From assembly GCA_032433765.1 (NCBI GenBank), contig JAVIAB010000124.1:77822965-77886964 (forward strand): a stretch of 64,000 nucleotides of DNA, given 5' to 3'. The translations under genes and the position numbers were made by a program. Each line of letters starts with the position of its first letter. Position 1 is the first letter of the stretch. Below the pieces are notes generated by a model. It saw only the letters and a list, made by a program, of their open reading frames with translations. It did no database searches and was not told where the DNA came from. This DNA is from Megaustenia siamemsis. Taxonomy: Eukaryota > Mollusca > Gastropoda > Stylommatophora > Ariophantidae. Below are positions 25,456 through 38,329 of the stretch, in pieces.

Positions 25456-25960
25456 AAGAAGAAGAAGTAGTTATTTATTGTAGCTCTTCCAGGCTATCTA
25501 CAGGTAATACTGTATCATCTGCGCATAGAAAAAAAAAAGTAAAGAGCCCCGCTATGCCAAGTGGCGTATATGGAATATGGTGTTAGTGATCATAATTTTT
25601 ATAGACCCTCGGCTCATGATTTTGGGGTAATGTGGTCAGTATTATGCCGTGCCACTTTACTTTCCCAGAAAAAAATCCAGTACCCATTTAAGGCTGGGTG
25701 AACCTGAAAGCCGTCGGTCAGGATCGAACCCGACCTCTTGTTCTTTATAGTCCAGTTCACTAACCACTGAGCTATCGTAGCTCTCTATCATCTGCACATA
25801 TCAGGTTGTTAATTCTATTTCCATTATTGTTTAAACCTGATATTCGATTTTTGTCTTTGAAAATCATCTCTATGAATGTACTAAACAGGAATGGGGGCAA
25901 AACAAAACTGTCTCTGACCTCTCTTTTTACCTCATCAGACCTAGGGCCTTCTATTTCTCT
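25456..25960 (-). mobile_element. LINE reverse-transcriptase fragment interrupted by a SINE
   Basis: With the SINE (25,528-25,785) removed, the minus strand reads through INNLICADDTVLPV, the RT catalytic block. This resembles LINE C ([15 protein letters not shown] at 34.9 kb). Other parts are decayed. Confidence 0.72.
25528..25785 (-). mobile_element. tRNA-derived SINE 1, well preserved
   Basis: It is flanked by a 15-bp duplication with one mismatch (TATCATCTGCRCATA at 25,513-25,527 and 25,786-25,800). The minus-strand head has pol III promoter-like boxes: A box TAGCTCAGTGGTTAGTG and B box GGTTCGATCC. A body follows with a GGGTACTGG-type segment, and it ends GGCTCTTTAC then oligo-T before the duplication. 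It sits within the catalytic region of a LINE fragment. Confidence 0.9.
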
Positions 25961-26104
25961 CTCTGATATATTTTATTAGCACTGTTTGATCTCAGTCTAA
26001 GAAAGAGGAAGTAGAAAGAACAATGTCAAGCCTCAACACTCTGTGTTATGATTTTATTTCCCATATATTTTGTTAAACTACTGGCAAGAACTTTCAAACA
26101 GTCT

Positions 26105-26235
26105 TGGTACCTCTGGTACCCATGAGGCCGGATTAACTTAGAAGTTGGCCACATGTGAGAATGAACCTGATCTCACATCCATAGTAAGCCAGTTCAATAG
26201 TCACTAACTCAGCTTGGCTTCTTGGTATATGAATA
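26105..26235 (-). mobile_element. tRNA-derived SINE 1, truncated copy
   Basis: The minus strand shows the tRNA-like head (AAGCTGAGTTAGTGACTA, then GATCAGGTTCATTC) and the start of the body (GGTACC near the left end). The rest is missing. Confidence 0.6.
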
Positions 26236-27734
26236 AGTTATATCTAAGCTTTAAGTTTGTCTCTTATTGTTACTCTCTATTGAGAAATCTTAAAGTTGTT
26301 TGCTGCGCACTCATCAAAAGTATTGGTATAATCTAAACATAAATTGGCTTGTATGTGTTTCTATTTCACCTAACATACCATAATCAGAGTATGTCACAGT
26401 GTGAGTATCTATACAATTGGCTTCATGAGTACGCAAATTGCAAAGCAAACTAATGAAATATTTTCATGCTGTACAAAGTTCACAAATGTCAGTGCAATAT
26501 ATACAAAAAAATAAAATAATTAAAAAGCCTGTCTTCTCAATCATGCTCTAAGCCACTATATATTCTGATGCCTGCATGTTGCCACGCAGGAATTCTTTTT
26601 AAGGGACATAGGAGCAGGAAGGAAGGAAAATAAATACATTAAAATGCAAATGCTCTGATGATGCAGGAATGTTAAGCTCAAACTGCATTGGTGGAAGTAC
26701 TTACTAGCTCCTTATCCACCTTACGATTTGGCTCCATCTATATTGTTGGTACAATAGATGCAGAAATCAAGTGTTGGAAGGATTATATTTTATTTTAAAA
26801 TCATAAGAGCTCTCGATAAAAATAACCACATTTTTTTCCCACCAACATGTAGAAGCTACATTTTTTAACACCTTCAATAATCATTCTTTGAAACTTGAAA
26901 GCTCAGCAATTGACGCAATATCACTGACTAAAATAACATTATGAATGTTAATACTTGTCATCATGGAACAAAAGTGTTGCTGTTCTGAATGCTGAAGAAT
27001 TTATTTAGTCACTACTACATTTAATTTAAATAAAAATTCATGAAAACATTACTTATCTGAGGTCTAACATGGAAATGAGACAAGTCAAACACAACATTCA
27101 CATTACAAGCCTGCAAAAGCCTGGTCCACATGGAAAGACACCACAGATATATTATTTGAATTCCTATGTGGCATAAGGAAGCAGATAACATAATCTGTCA
27201 TGTCTTCCGCATTGAGAGAGGTTCTGAGTTTATCTTTATTAACACAAGACAGTATAGCTTAGTATTTCATAGTTAGGTGCTGGTAATGCACATATGCTCC
27301 TTAATTTGAAACAAGGGTCAGGAATAAACAAAAATACTGAGTCAGATTTTGCAACAATTTTAACATGATTGCTCACTTTACGGAACAGTAAACAGCTCAT
27401 CTACATACTTAATTATTGTAAACTACATGTGCTTTGAGGCAAAATTATGTCAACACAGACATATATTATGTGCAGAGGTGTTCTATTCACCAAGCTACTA
27501 CAGGAGATTAGTTGATGTGAAAATCAATAAAATGAAAAATAATTTTGGGTACAATTTAGCTATATAAATCCAACAAGGAAATCCATTTTAAATAGTTGTA
27601 TATTTATATATGAAGTTTTGTGTGATGGTCATTTAATGACCACAATATGTAGTATTCACTTTCAGTATTTATGCAAGTTACAATTTTTTAACCTCACAAT
27701 TAACGTCTATGAACTCCACAACAGGAATATACAT

Positions 27735-28725
27735 TAATAGTGATTTGTAACTATTTTGTTGGCATTATAAAGACAATAAAAGTGATTTGTATAATTATTT
27801 TGTTGGCATTATAAAGACATTAATAGTGAAATGTAACAATTATTTTGTTGGTATTATAGAGACATTAATAGTGATATGTTACAAATTTTTTTTTTATTAT
27901 AGAGGCATTAATAGTGATTTGTAACAATTATTTTGTTGGTATTATAGAGACATTAATAGTGATTTGTAACAATTATTTTGTTGGTATTATAGAGACATTA
28001 ATAGTGATTTGTAACAATTATTTTGTTGGTATTATAGAGACATTAATAGTGATTTGTAACAATTATTTTGTTGGTATTATAGAAACATTAATAGTGATTT
28101 GTAACAATTATTTTGTTGGTATTATAGAGACATTAATAGTGATTTGTAACAATTATTTTGTTGGTATTATAGAAACATTAATAGTGATTTGTAACAATTT
28201 TTTTGTTGGTATTATAGAAACATTAATAGTGATTTGTAACAATTATTTTGTTGGTATTATAGAGACATTAATAGTGATTTGTAACAATTTTTTTGTTGGT
28301 ATTATAGAAACATTAATAGTGATTTGTAACAATTTTTTGGTTGGTATTATAGAAACATTAATAGTGATTTGTAACAATTATTTTGTTGGTATTATAGAAA
28401 CATTAATAGTGATTTGTAACAATTATTTTGTTGGTATTATAGAAACATTAATAGTGATTTGTAACAATTTTTTTGTTGGTATTATAGAAACATTAATAGT
28501 AATTTGTAACAATTTTTTTTTTGGTATTATAGAAACATTAATAGTGATTTGTAACAATTTTTTTGTTGGTATTATAGAGACATTAATAGTAATTTGTAAC
28601 AATTTTTGGGGGGTATTTTAGAGACATTAATAGTAATTTGTAACAATTTTTTTGTTGGTATTATAGAAACATTAATAGTGATATGTAATAATTATTTTGT
28701 TGGTATTATAAAGACATTAATTAAC
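27735..28725. repeat. Minisatellite, 45 bp unit
   Basis: About 21 copies of a 45-bp unit with ATTAATAGTGATTTGTAACA, ATTATTTTGTTGG and TATTATAGAGAC. Its length is divisible by three, so the array gives a spurious 235-residue frame of a 15-residue repeat. It lies about 170 bp downstream of HEATR5B exon 13. Confidence 0.94.
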
Positions 28726-28896
28726 AATAATTTTAGCTTTTCTCTTTTGTGGGTGAACAATTTTAGGATAAGGTAGAAGACACCCCTCCCCCACCTTATT
28801 AAAAAATAATAAATAAAGCCCCCCAAAAAGACCTGTATGGGAAGACTACAGAAAAAATCTCACCAAATCAGATATCAAGTCAATAACTGTACCAAC

Positions 28897-29060
28897 CTGG
28901 TCTTCAATAGCCTTATGATCTGTCTCCTGCAGCCAGGATCCCAGAATGACATTGTCATCAACATGACACATGAAGCGTAATTGTGAGGTTGTTGTGTTGG
29001 CAGGGTTGTCAGTCAGCGTGAACTCTGCCACTAGTTCCCTCAACAAGTTTGGGTAAAGGC
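28897..29060 (-). CDS. HEATR5B: HEATR5B visible exon 13
   Basis: This 164-nt exon completes a Gly codon and adds 54 codons, including [20 protein letters not shown] and [17 protein letters not shown], near-identical to the family. The acceptor is CTGAAG. Two donors are possible: GTTGGT right after the Gln codon (used here because it gives phase 0 into exon 14), or GTACAG four bases further on, which would break the frame to exon 14. Confidence 0.92.
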
Positions 29061-29149
29061 CTTCAGTTAGCATGGGGAAACAAATGTAAAAAAAAATTAA
29101 CTTTAATATTAACCAAATATATGTTAAAGTTGAAACCTAATTAGGCATT

Positions 29150-29195
29150 GTGCGTGTGCGCATGCGTGAGTGTGTGTGTGTGCACGCGTGCGCAT
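29150..29195. repeat. Alternating purine-pyrimidine tract
   Basis: About 45 bases of alternating GT/GC (TGCGTGTGCGCATGCG and similar), capable of forming Z-DNA, within a HEATR5B intron. Confidence 0.7.
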
Positions 29196-29837
29196 AAAAC
29201 ACATCACCCAGCTAAAGATTTGAAACAAAACAGGGTTATATGTTTAATCAAAAGGAAGTGTTATTAATATGTAAAAAGTTTTCTTGTAAAAAGTTGTTGA
29301 AATCATGATCTGGTAGCAATGGTGTTTGGACTACAGATAGATATTTCTGGGTCAAGCTCAACTTATCTAGAAGTTTAATAACCTAAACAGCAGTTTAATT
29401 TCAGGATGATGACATCTTTGCTGATCTATTGTTAGCGTTATTTATGGGTGTATATTGATAAATCAATGTGTATATAAATCCTCTTATCTGTAGACTATTG
29501 TCCTTTCAATCTGAAGACAGTACAAATTGCAAAAACTCCCGATGTCATTTAACATCTAAGCTGGTGTGTCAGCTGTAAAATCTATTGAATGCATTGTTGT
29601 TGAATAATTACGGATTTCCTGATGTAAAGACATATATAGACTGGTCATCTCAAATTGCTATAAAGTAAGAGGCTTGTTATCACAGTTATTATGGAAAACT
29701 CCGAAAACACTACTCTGCTGTAGAAGAAGGAAAAATGCTCAGTGTGTTCCATTTTTGAGCTTTTACAGGCTAAGTAGGTAAGAATCAGTATATTTATATC
29801 ATATTAGACACCACAAGTTGACATGAAAACATCTCAC

Positions 29838-29947
29838 CATCAAATGATTCAGGGGGTAACAAAGACAGTACATCATAGAGGCGCAGACGAATGGTGGCAG
29901 CACTGGCTTTTAGTTGGGACCCATACATTTTAATCACAGATGCCAGC
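29838..29947 (-). CDS. HEATR5B: HEATR5B visible exon 12
   Basis: This 110-nt exon completes the Gln codon, adds 36 codons and leaves one base: [20 protein letters not shown], then [16 protein letters not shown](G). It matches the family segment [24 protein letters not shown]. The acceptor is TCTAG and the donor GTGAGA. Confidence 0.94.
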
Positions 29948-30566
29948 CTAGAATAAATTACAATCACTGATTAAATTATTTTAAATATTTCTTTATTTAT
30001 TATTAATTTATGGCTGCAGACAAATGACAAACATTACAAGAACTCCTGTGCACACTTTGATGGCGACTTCATCATTTCCTAACAGTAACTAGTTTCAGGC
30101 ATGAGCAAAAAAAAAGTCATGAGAGATCATAAAATTAAATAAAATGTTGACTCAGCTGTAAAAGTTGTCTGCCATGATCTAACACAAACTACTTCTAGTT
30201 AAACTTCTTCTTTCTAGATTAAAAAGAGAAATGCTTATTTATTCACTTCTAATATTTTCCTTCTATCTTGCTCAATAGTTATCAATTTTTGTTTCCAATA
30301 CAATTTTCAGGTGATTTATATAGCTTGATTTTGAGTCCATTTATTAACTTTTAAATACGTTTTTTAAATACTAAAATGCTTTATATTTTTCCAAATCTTA
30401 TTTGTTTAAAGTGCATACATTTTGCATTGTGTATATTTTCTTCTTGTACGTATTTCAGCACATACTATAAAGAAAATGGAGGTAATATTGGAAAACTTTT
30501 ATTTTGTATTATTTTCATTCTTGAAAAAGTTAAAGTCTTCAGGGAAGAAATGATGTAATCTCTTAC

Positions 30567-30666
30567 TGTGACATCATGACAAGTGCACACTCAAGTGGAG
30601 CCAACATTCGACGGATCACATCCTCTGTTACAAGGTCTCGGCAGTTCAGCAAAAAGCTGTACATAG
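30567..30666 (-). CDS. HEATR5B: HEATR5B visible exon 11
   Basis: This 100-nt exon completes an Ala codon and adds 32 codons plus CA of a Gln codon: MYSFLLNCRDLVTEDVIRRM, then LAPLECALVMMS(Q). It matches the family segment MRSFVAHCPELLTEDVIRK. The acceptor is ATTAG and the donor GTAAGA. Confidence 0.93.
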
Positions 30667-30879
30667 CTAATATTTACAAGAAAAAAGAAAGTGAAACTGA
30701 CAACCAGAATTTACTCATAAACATGTAAACATTACAATGTTAAACCAATATCTTCTACAATTCTAATTATTTTCAAATGAGCTTCAGATTTTCACAATTT
30801 TCTCACAGAAGCTAAGTTAATTAATGAATATAGTTCACAACTGTATATTTCTATCATTTATCTGATGATTTGTGGAATT

Positions 30880-31190
30880 TGTCTAAGTCATCTTTATGTC
30901 TGCTCTTACAAGGACCTAAGTGGGTGTGGATGCTATCGGTTGTCCTCTATAGCAGGTTCCAATATTTGAATCTCTTGGCCCAAGACATCTGTCACCAGCA
31001 TGGCAATTCTGGATACTGGATTGCCATCTCTCTTGATCCTTACTCATTTAGCCAGACTTGACTGGTTAGTCTGATTCTAGGGGCACCGTGAGGAGGTGTC
31101 ATTTCTGGATAGTTCTACTTCACAGATCCTGGAGCAAGAAGTCACTTGAGTTAGTGACTGCTTTCAATTCTGGCGTTGACAAACACCTTC
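30880..31190 (+). repeat. Dispersed repeat family X, copy 3
   Basis: It is similar to 10,080-10,385, sharing a CTTGGCCCA region, a CACCAGCATGG-type block and a right end with AGTGACTGC. Divergence is high. Confidence 0.5.
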
Positions 31191-31228
31191 GCTCATTTTT
31201 TTTCCTTTGTTTATTCTGCTGAACTTAA

Positions 31229-31427
31229 CCCTAAATCATGATACCGTTGTAAAAATCACTGCATCAAAACACAAATTCTTCCAAATTTGACAGTTTTCCT
31301 TGGTCAAACATTCCCCACCTCCAATGTACAATCCTTATTTACTACTTCCAGTGATCCCTGAGTGTTGAATTTGTTTGTATTGCTGTAGGATGTCTTTTTT
31401 TCCCATTTCATGAGATATGATCCAGTC

Positions 31428-31491
<64 letters not shown>

Positions 31492-31912
31492 ACAAATAAC
31501 AAATTTTCAAGAAGTTAGGTTGTTTTTCCTAATTTGTTATTTATTTATTTATTTTTTGGTGTAAACAGGGAAATTTCCTCGGTTGTTGACAGACATCAAA
31601 ACAACTCATTGTAGCTTGGGAAACACAGTGAATAACTCTATAAGGTAGCCGAACATACTGACGGATTTACAGCGACTGTACCGTTAGACATTGTAACACG
31701 TCAGGTCCATGCGGTGAAACTTAGGTCAACAATCAACCTGAGCCAGGAACTCCGAGTCCCAGTGTCTCGCTAAGTGTGAACACACGGCTGTGTGTCAAAA
31801 GTTCAGAGAAAATACTATTTTTTTAGAGAACCTAATGTTACATTTAAGTGGTAGTAATTTTTACTACGATATCATAAATATGTAGGCCACAGATAAATAT
31901 CGTAATTAAGGG
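31229..31912. mobile_element. piggyBac-like non-autonomous element P1
   Basis: This 684-bp element is bounded by TTAA at 31,225-31,228 and 31,913-31,916. Its ends begin CCCTAAATCATGATACCG (left) and CCCTTAATTACGATATTT (right, read on minus), so the termini are inverted. TTAA target duplication and CCCT ends are hallmarks of piggyBac elements. It contains a (TA)n run at about 31,440-31,485 and no transposase. Relatives are at 45,773, 47,477 and partly at 37,560. Confidence 0.82.
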
Positions 31913-32251
31913 TTAAATACAGTTGTATAACAAGAAATAAATATAACAATAACAGCAAACATTATTGCTGAAAAATATTTCTTTGGTTTTAGTCAATTCA
32001 CAGAAGAGAATATTGTAAATAAAAAATATTATTTCAATGTCTTTTTTGTTAACACCAACATAGTGAGCTCAACTGTATTTTGCTTTTCTGCTCACATCTA
32101 GTGTTTCTGACTTCAGTACATAAATATTTGGCTCTGCTTCCATAGCTTTTGGTTTTTTTCCCATCACCTAACAAGGCAATAGTTATTTACAGCTAGAAAA
32201 GTCTCTCCTAGTATACTTAACTTATTACTTTAACATTTAGTGTGTAAAAGA

Positions 32252-32712
32252 AACTCTGTAGTCAAGAGGTTAGCACACTCACTAGTGACTAGAAGGGTCC
32301 AGATTCAACTCCCAGAAGTGGCAAAATTTTTTTTCTGATAGACCTGGTTTTGGGTAACACTAAGCCTTACAGATTTGGCATGAGACACGTGAAGATCATG
32401 CTGCCTGCAATGACCGTTAAAGCGATCAGGAAATGTGCTGTGCACCTTTCTCCAGAATGCAACACGCTTACTAGAACAATATGAATGATCACTCTGTTGG
32501 TTGCTGGAATGAGGGCTGAAGCAGGTATGGGAATGCCTTACTTGCAGTGATACCATTCCATTCTAAAGTCTAAAGTCCAAGACTCTGAAATTTGGTACCT
32601 GAGATATTTTCTGGGAAAGCAGAGTGGCCTGGCAATGATTGCTACATCACCCATAAACTGGGTCACTGGACAATGAAAAAGATAGGAACTAACATCATAC
32701 AGCTCAAAGGCA
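32252..32712 (+). mobile_element. tRNA-derived SINE 1 with extended middle
   Basis: The plus-strand head is tRNA-like (GTAGTCAAGAGGTTAGCA, then GGTCCAGATTCAACTCCC). The family body appears only from about 32,592 (GGTACCTGAGATATTTTCTG, TGGGTCACTGGACAATGAAA, ACTAACATCATAC). The 230-bp segment between is not found in other copies and may be an insertion. Confidence 0.65.
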
Positions 32713-32938
32713 AACCTTTACCACTGTGTTGGAACAATAGCAATACACAATTTACAAAGGCAATGTGTACGGTTGAAGGTCATAACCTTTTGTAATCTCA
32801 TGTGACAACACATACACACACAGAGTTCGGTCTAACCTTTCATAATCTCATGTGACAGCACGCATAGAAGGTTCAGTCAAACCCTTTATAATCTCATATG
32901 ACAGCACACCAAACCTTTCACTCTTGAACTGATATCTA

Positions 32939-33175
<237 letters not shown>

Positions 33176-33284
33176 TTAGATTTTTAGTTAGTTCAGTTAG
33201 TTTTACAGGTGAACATTTCAGGGTTATCAGCTTCTACTTGATATTTTCTGTGCTCCGCGGGTACACACATTCTGGAGAGAGTAA

Positions 33285-34325
33285 AAGAGGCCATAGGAAA
33301 ACATTTGAGAGCTAAAGAAGCAGGTTTTAGGAAAAACAGATCATGTGCTGATCAAATAACTACCTTACATATAATAGTTGAACAAAGTTTAGAACTACAG
33401 TCCCCACTTTATATCGAATTCATAGATTATGATAAGGCATGTGATAGTTTAGACAGAAGAATCCTTTGGAAGTTGCTGAGTCATTACAGAATCCCCATAA
33501 AGTTTATTAACCTGATAAGAACAATGTATGAAAAGAATGAAACGTAGTGTTGTGCATGAAGGGCAGCTTACAGAAGCATTTGAAATAAGAACAGGACTAA
33601 GGCAGGGATGCCTTCTGTCTCCATTTCTCTTTCTACTGGCCATAGTAAAAAAAAAAAAAAAGTAAAGTACCCCCGTCATGCCAAGTGGCATATAGGGAAT
33701 ATGGTGTTAGTGACCATGGGGTAATGTAGTCGGTATTACGCCCGTGCTGCTTTACTTTCCCAGAAAAAAAATCCGGTGCCCATTAAAGGCTGGGTAAACC
33801 AGAAGCCGTCGGTTGGGATCGAACCCTACCTCTTGTCCTTTGTAGTCCAGTTCACTAACCACTGAGCTATTGCGGCTCCCGCTGGCCATAGTAGTTATTA
33901 TGAAAATAACTCAGAACAACAATGGAATCCAGTGGTCATTGACTAAGCAACTTAATGAATTAGACTTTGCTGGTGACAGCTCTCCTGTCTCATAGTCATC
34001 AACAGATGCAAAACAAAATTAGCATACTTGATGAGAGATCATAACAGCTGGGTTTGAAAACAGAGATAAGACCAAAATTGTGAGAATTGATGCAGTTTAC
34101 AATAACCAAACAACAATAGGAGAAATACCTCTGCTAAATGTACAATCTTACATATACCTGGGTAGTAATATAGACAAAAATGGAGGAACAGAAAATGATA
34201 CCAAAATAGGGATACAAAAAACAAGAGGAACATTCATGGCACTAGGAAACATACTTAAATCCAAATAAATTAGGTTAAATACAAAAATAAAAATTTTCAA
34301 TGCCACTATTAATTATATACGCCAA
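33285..34325 (+). mobile_element. LINE D reverse-transcriptase copy, broken and SINE-interrupted
   Basis: Frames encode AGFRKNRSCADQITTLHIIV, FIDYDKACDSLDRRILWKLL, then degraded RT with ELDFAGDSS (the second catalytic Asp of the ADD motif is replaced) and YIYLGSNIDKNGG. A SINE splits it at 33,648-33,881. Several stops and a frameshift near 33,540 make it dead. Confidence 0.82.
33648..33881 (-). mobile_element. tRNA-derived SINE 1 inserted in LINE D
   Basis: It is flanked by a perfect 12-bp duplication CTGGCCATAGTA (33,636-33,647 and 33,882-33,893). The minus-strand head has GCAATAGCTCAGTGGTTAGT and GGTTCGATCCCAACC. The 3' end is TACTTTAC followed by oligo-T directly against the duplication. 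The body is about 85-90% similar by eye to the 25.5-kb copy. Confidence 0.92.
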
Positions 34326-34329
34326 TTAG

Positions 34330-34681
<352 letters not shown>

Positions 34682-34689
34682 CTACAACT

Positions 34690-35680
34690 ACAATTTCACG
34701 TTTTTTTTTCTTTTTAGTGTTTGCTATTTTATACAACTGGAAACCAATTGGGAATGTTTCAACAAATAAAACAGGGTGTTAGACAAGGTTGTGTGCTGTC
34801 ACCAGATTTGTTTAATATTTATAGTGAGATTATTTTAAGATCCATAAGGGGCATGCCTGGAATAACAATTGGAGGTCATAATATAAATAATCTAAGGTAT
34901 GCTGATGATACAGTATTAATCGCTAAGAGTGAAAATGAGTTACAAGAAATGTTGGACATTATAGTGAAAGAAAGCAAAAATAAAGGACTCAGCCTTAATA
35001 GCAAAAAGACAGAGGTAATGATAACAACAAAGAAAAAGACATCACCTCAGTGCAAAATAAAGACAAGTGGAACAATATTAAAACAGGTAAATGAATTTAA
35101 ATATTTGGGAACTTTGTTAACCTCAGATTGAAAATGTACAAAAGAGGTGAGATGCAGAATTGCTCAGGCAAAAGCAGCTTTCCAAAAAATGAGGAAAATA
35201 CTATGCAATCCATTTTTGACAATAGAAACAAGAAAAAGAGTTCTTAAATGTTACGTAGAGCCAGTCTTAACATATGGATGCGAGTCATGGACAATAGGAC
35301 AACAGACAAGAAAATCACTGGAGTCTGTAAAAATGTGGTTTTACAGAAGAATGTTGAGAATACCATGGACAGCTAAGAAGAGTAATGAAGAGGATCTGAG
35401 AGAGGTCAAAGCAAAAAGAGAGCTAATTTCCAATGTTAGGAAGAGACAATCATCATTTTTTGGCCATGAAGAGAACAACTTGAATATATTGTAACAACTG
35501 GAAAAATTGAGGGACGAAGAGATAGAGGGAAGCAAAGAGAAAAAATAATAGACAGCTTAAGAGAATAGCTTGGCAGAAGGTCAACAACAGAAATGATAAA
35601 TAGCTGCCGAGATCGAAAGTTGTGGAGAGACATGATCACCTACGCCACTAGGCCCGGTACTTGATGATGATGATGATTTT
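34690..35680 (+). mobile_element. LINE C, longest copy in the window
   Basis: It encodes RT blocks [40 protein letters not shown] (catalytic YADD) and LNSKKTEVM, then after an in-frame TGA at about 35,129 the C-terminal part VLKCYVEPVLTYGCESWTIG and FYRRMLRIPW. A frameshift follows near 35,490 and the element ends in GATGATGATGAT at about 35,664. The 5' half is absent. It lies between HEATR5B exons 8 and 9 on the opposite strand. Confidence 0.88.
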
Positions 35681-35839
35681 ATACAAAATAAATGTTCTAT
35701 AACAATAGGAACTTACAAATGTAGAACATTTATTGTAAGTAAATCATAAGAATAACAAACAAGAGGGATAGAATTGACCACAAAAATCAAACTCTGAAAG
35801 GATCAATAATAAAAACTAAAACTAAATTATTATACTCTA

Positions 35840-36540
<701 letters not shown>

Positions 36541-36792
36541 TTTGAAGAAAAGTTAATTTTCTATTTTGTACAAGGGAAAAGGCAGAAAAATAGGATAGGA
36601 GACCATATACAGAGTTTTGCTTCAGGAGGTAATCTGATCATCAGTAAAAGACCCCCACACTCATTAAGTGTTTTGGTCATTTAGATTTTTGACATTCCAA
36701 AGGGGGCAGACTTGTTGAGTCATATCTCCCAGGTGTCAATCTCCTACTGTGTTTGATCCTGAAAGTTCACAAAATGTTCAGCATATCTTCTT

Positions 36793-36895
36793 CTTCTTTC
36801 CTTCCTCATTTGCCTTTCAGCGTCGAGGGGAGATATAATCTGCGGTATTTTGCTCTTCTGTTTACCTCAGCTGCTATGTTTCCTAGTGCTTAGTT
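36793..36895 (-). mobile_element. LINE B 3' end fragment
   Basis: The plus strand reads TTCCTCATTTGCCTTTCAGC then GTCGAGGGGAGATATAATCT, the reverse complement of the LINE B terminus at 25,380-25,455. It is only about 100 bp long. Confidence 0.75.
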
Positions 36896-37559
36896 CAGCT
36901 ATATATGAAATTCTAGTCTGCATGAAATTTCTGGTCAAATCTAAACCTTTATCACCCTCTTCTGGTGGAGGCAGTCAGAAATGACTTGTTACTTGTCCAC
37001 TCAAAAGGCCAGCATGTTCACCTGCACTGTGACAAAAATTAATCTGATTGCCATGGTGTAACTCCACACATTTTAACTCATTGGCTGCTAATAACAATCA
37101 TATATGCCTGAAGGGCCAGCCTAGATATTCTTTGAATTGTTGGTGTTAAGTCCTATAAACATAATTTATTTGTATGATACTCTATTGCCATGGCTTTGTT
37201 TGATAACATCTGATTTTGATTTATGAGTGTTGACCACTCTAAGTTGTTTGAATTGGCCAAGTCTCCAAATATCCAGGGATTAAAGTTTCTATTAGAATGT
37301 TCAGACAATGATTGCTCTGACCAAACTAGTACAAATTATAAACGAAATGAAGAAATACCATCTTGATATATTATGAATTAGTGAAACTAGATGACCAGAA
37401 GTAGGGAAAAAAATCAGTTAACAACAATAAGACAATAATTTATTCAGGTACAGATGATAATAAACATTATGGAGAAGTGGAAATTATAATGGATCTCTCC
37501 GCTGCTGACAATCTTACCAAATGGGAGCAGGTGAACCATAGATTAATAAGAGTTCAGCT

Positions 37560-37900
37560 CCCATTTACAAAACTGTAGTAAAAATTACACACAGCTGTGT
37601 GTTCAAACTAGGCAAAACATGGGAACTCAGATTTCCAGGCTCAGGTTGATTTATGACCTGAGTTTCACTTTATGAACCGGACCTGTTACATTGTCTATCG
37701 GTACGGCCGCCTAAGTCCATCAGTGTGTTCAGCTATCTCATAACATTATTCACTGTGTTTCCCGAGTCACAAAGAGTTGTTAGAGGATTGATGTTTTCCA
37801 ATGAAATTACAAATTTCTTGAAAATTTGTGATTTTTTTTTTTAATGGTGCAAAAATGAGATTGTATCTCACGAAATGAAAAAAAAAAATCCTACGGCAAC
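37560..37900 (-). repeat. Partial inverted copy of piggyBac-like family P
   Basis: Words such as ACACACAGCTGTGTGTT, the 'first transition' around GACCTGTTACATTGTCTA, and a T-rich end with CAAATTTCTTGAAAATTTG correspond to the interior of the 31.2-kb element. No terminal TTAA pair was found. Confidence 0.5.
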
Positions 37901-38329
37901 AAATCCAAAACTAATGGGTCACCAGAAGTAGTCATTAGGAAGGTACTGTTTGACCATGGCAAAATGTCAAATTTGGAAGAGTCTGTGTTGTGTTGTTTGT
38001 TATGTCCACAACTGTTTTGTCTTTCCATGTTATGGTCCTGCTCTCAATAAGCTAGTGTTGGTTGACTTTGCTGTTAGCTTTCATCCAAGCCCTGTCTACT
38101 TTGTGCTACATTCTAATGATAGCTTTGTCAATCTATCAAGGCTGACACCTAAACACAGAAAAAGAAATAATAACTCCTTCATTAAACATAATTTAATTTT
38201 AATGAATTTTTCTGTTGATCATAGGTTCTAGAAGTCAATTTTTGCAGTACATTGCTGTGTCCACTTTCATTTGAACAGAACATGCTCCATTGTCTGTCAT
38301 CTGAGGTAGAGAGGGCACTAGCTGCCATC

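Larger units (their letters stand above)
2864..28896 (-). other. HEATR5B: 26-kb HEATR5B intron packed with repeats
   Basis: This intron separates visible exons 13 and 14 and is far longer than the others. It contains the EGF-type pseudogene, six minisatellite arrays, LINE and SINE copies and palindromic elements. Stretches where nothing specific was recognised are 2,870-4,585, 8,600-10,070, 10,390-11,880, 15,680-17,210 and 26,240-27,735. Confidence 0.85.

Noticed and set aside
25528..25785. tRNA gene on the minus strand
   Set aside because: Only the A and B boxes are tRNA-like; no full cloverleaf, and it belongs to a repeated element with target duplications.
31440..31485. (TA)n run as a functional site
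   Set aside because: Simple microsatellite within a piggyBac-like element; nothing supports a specific role.
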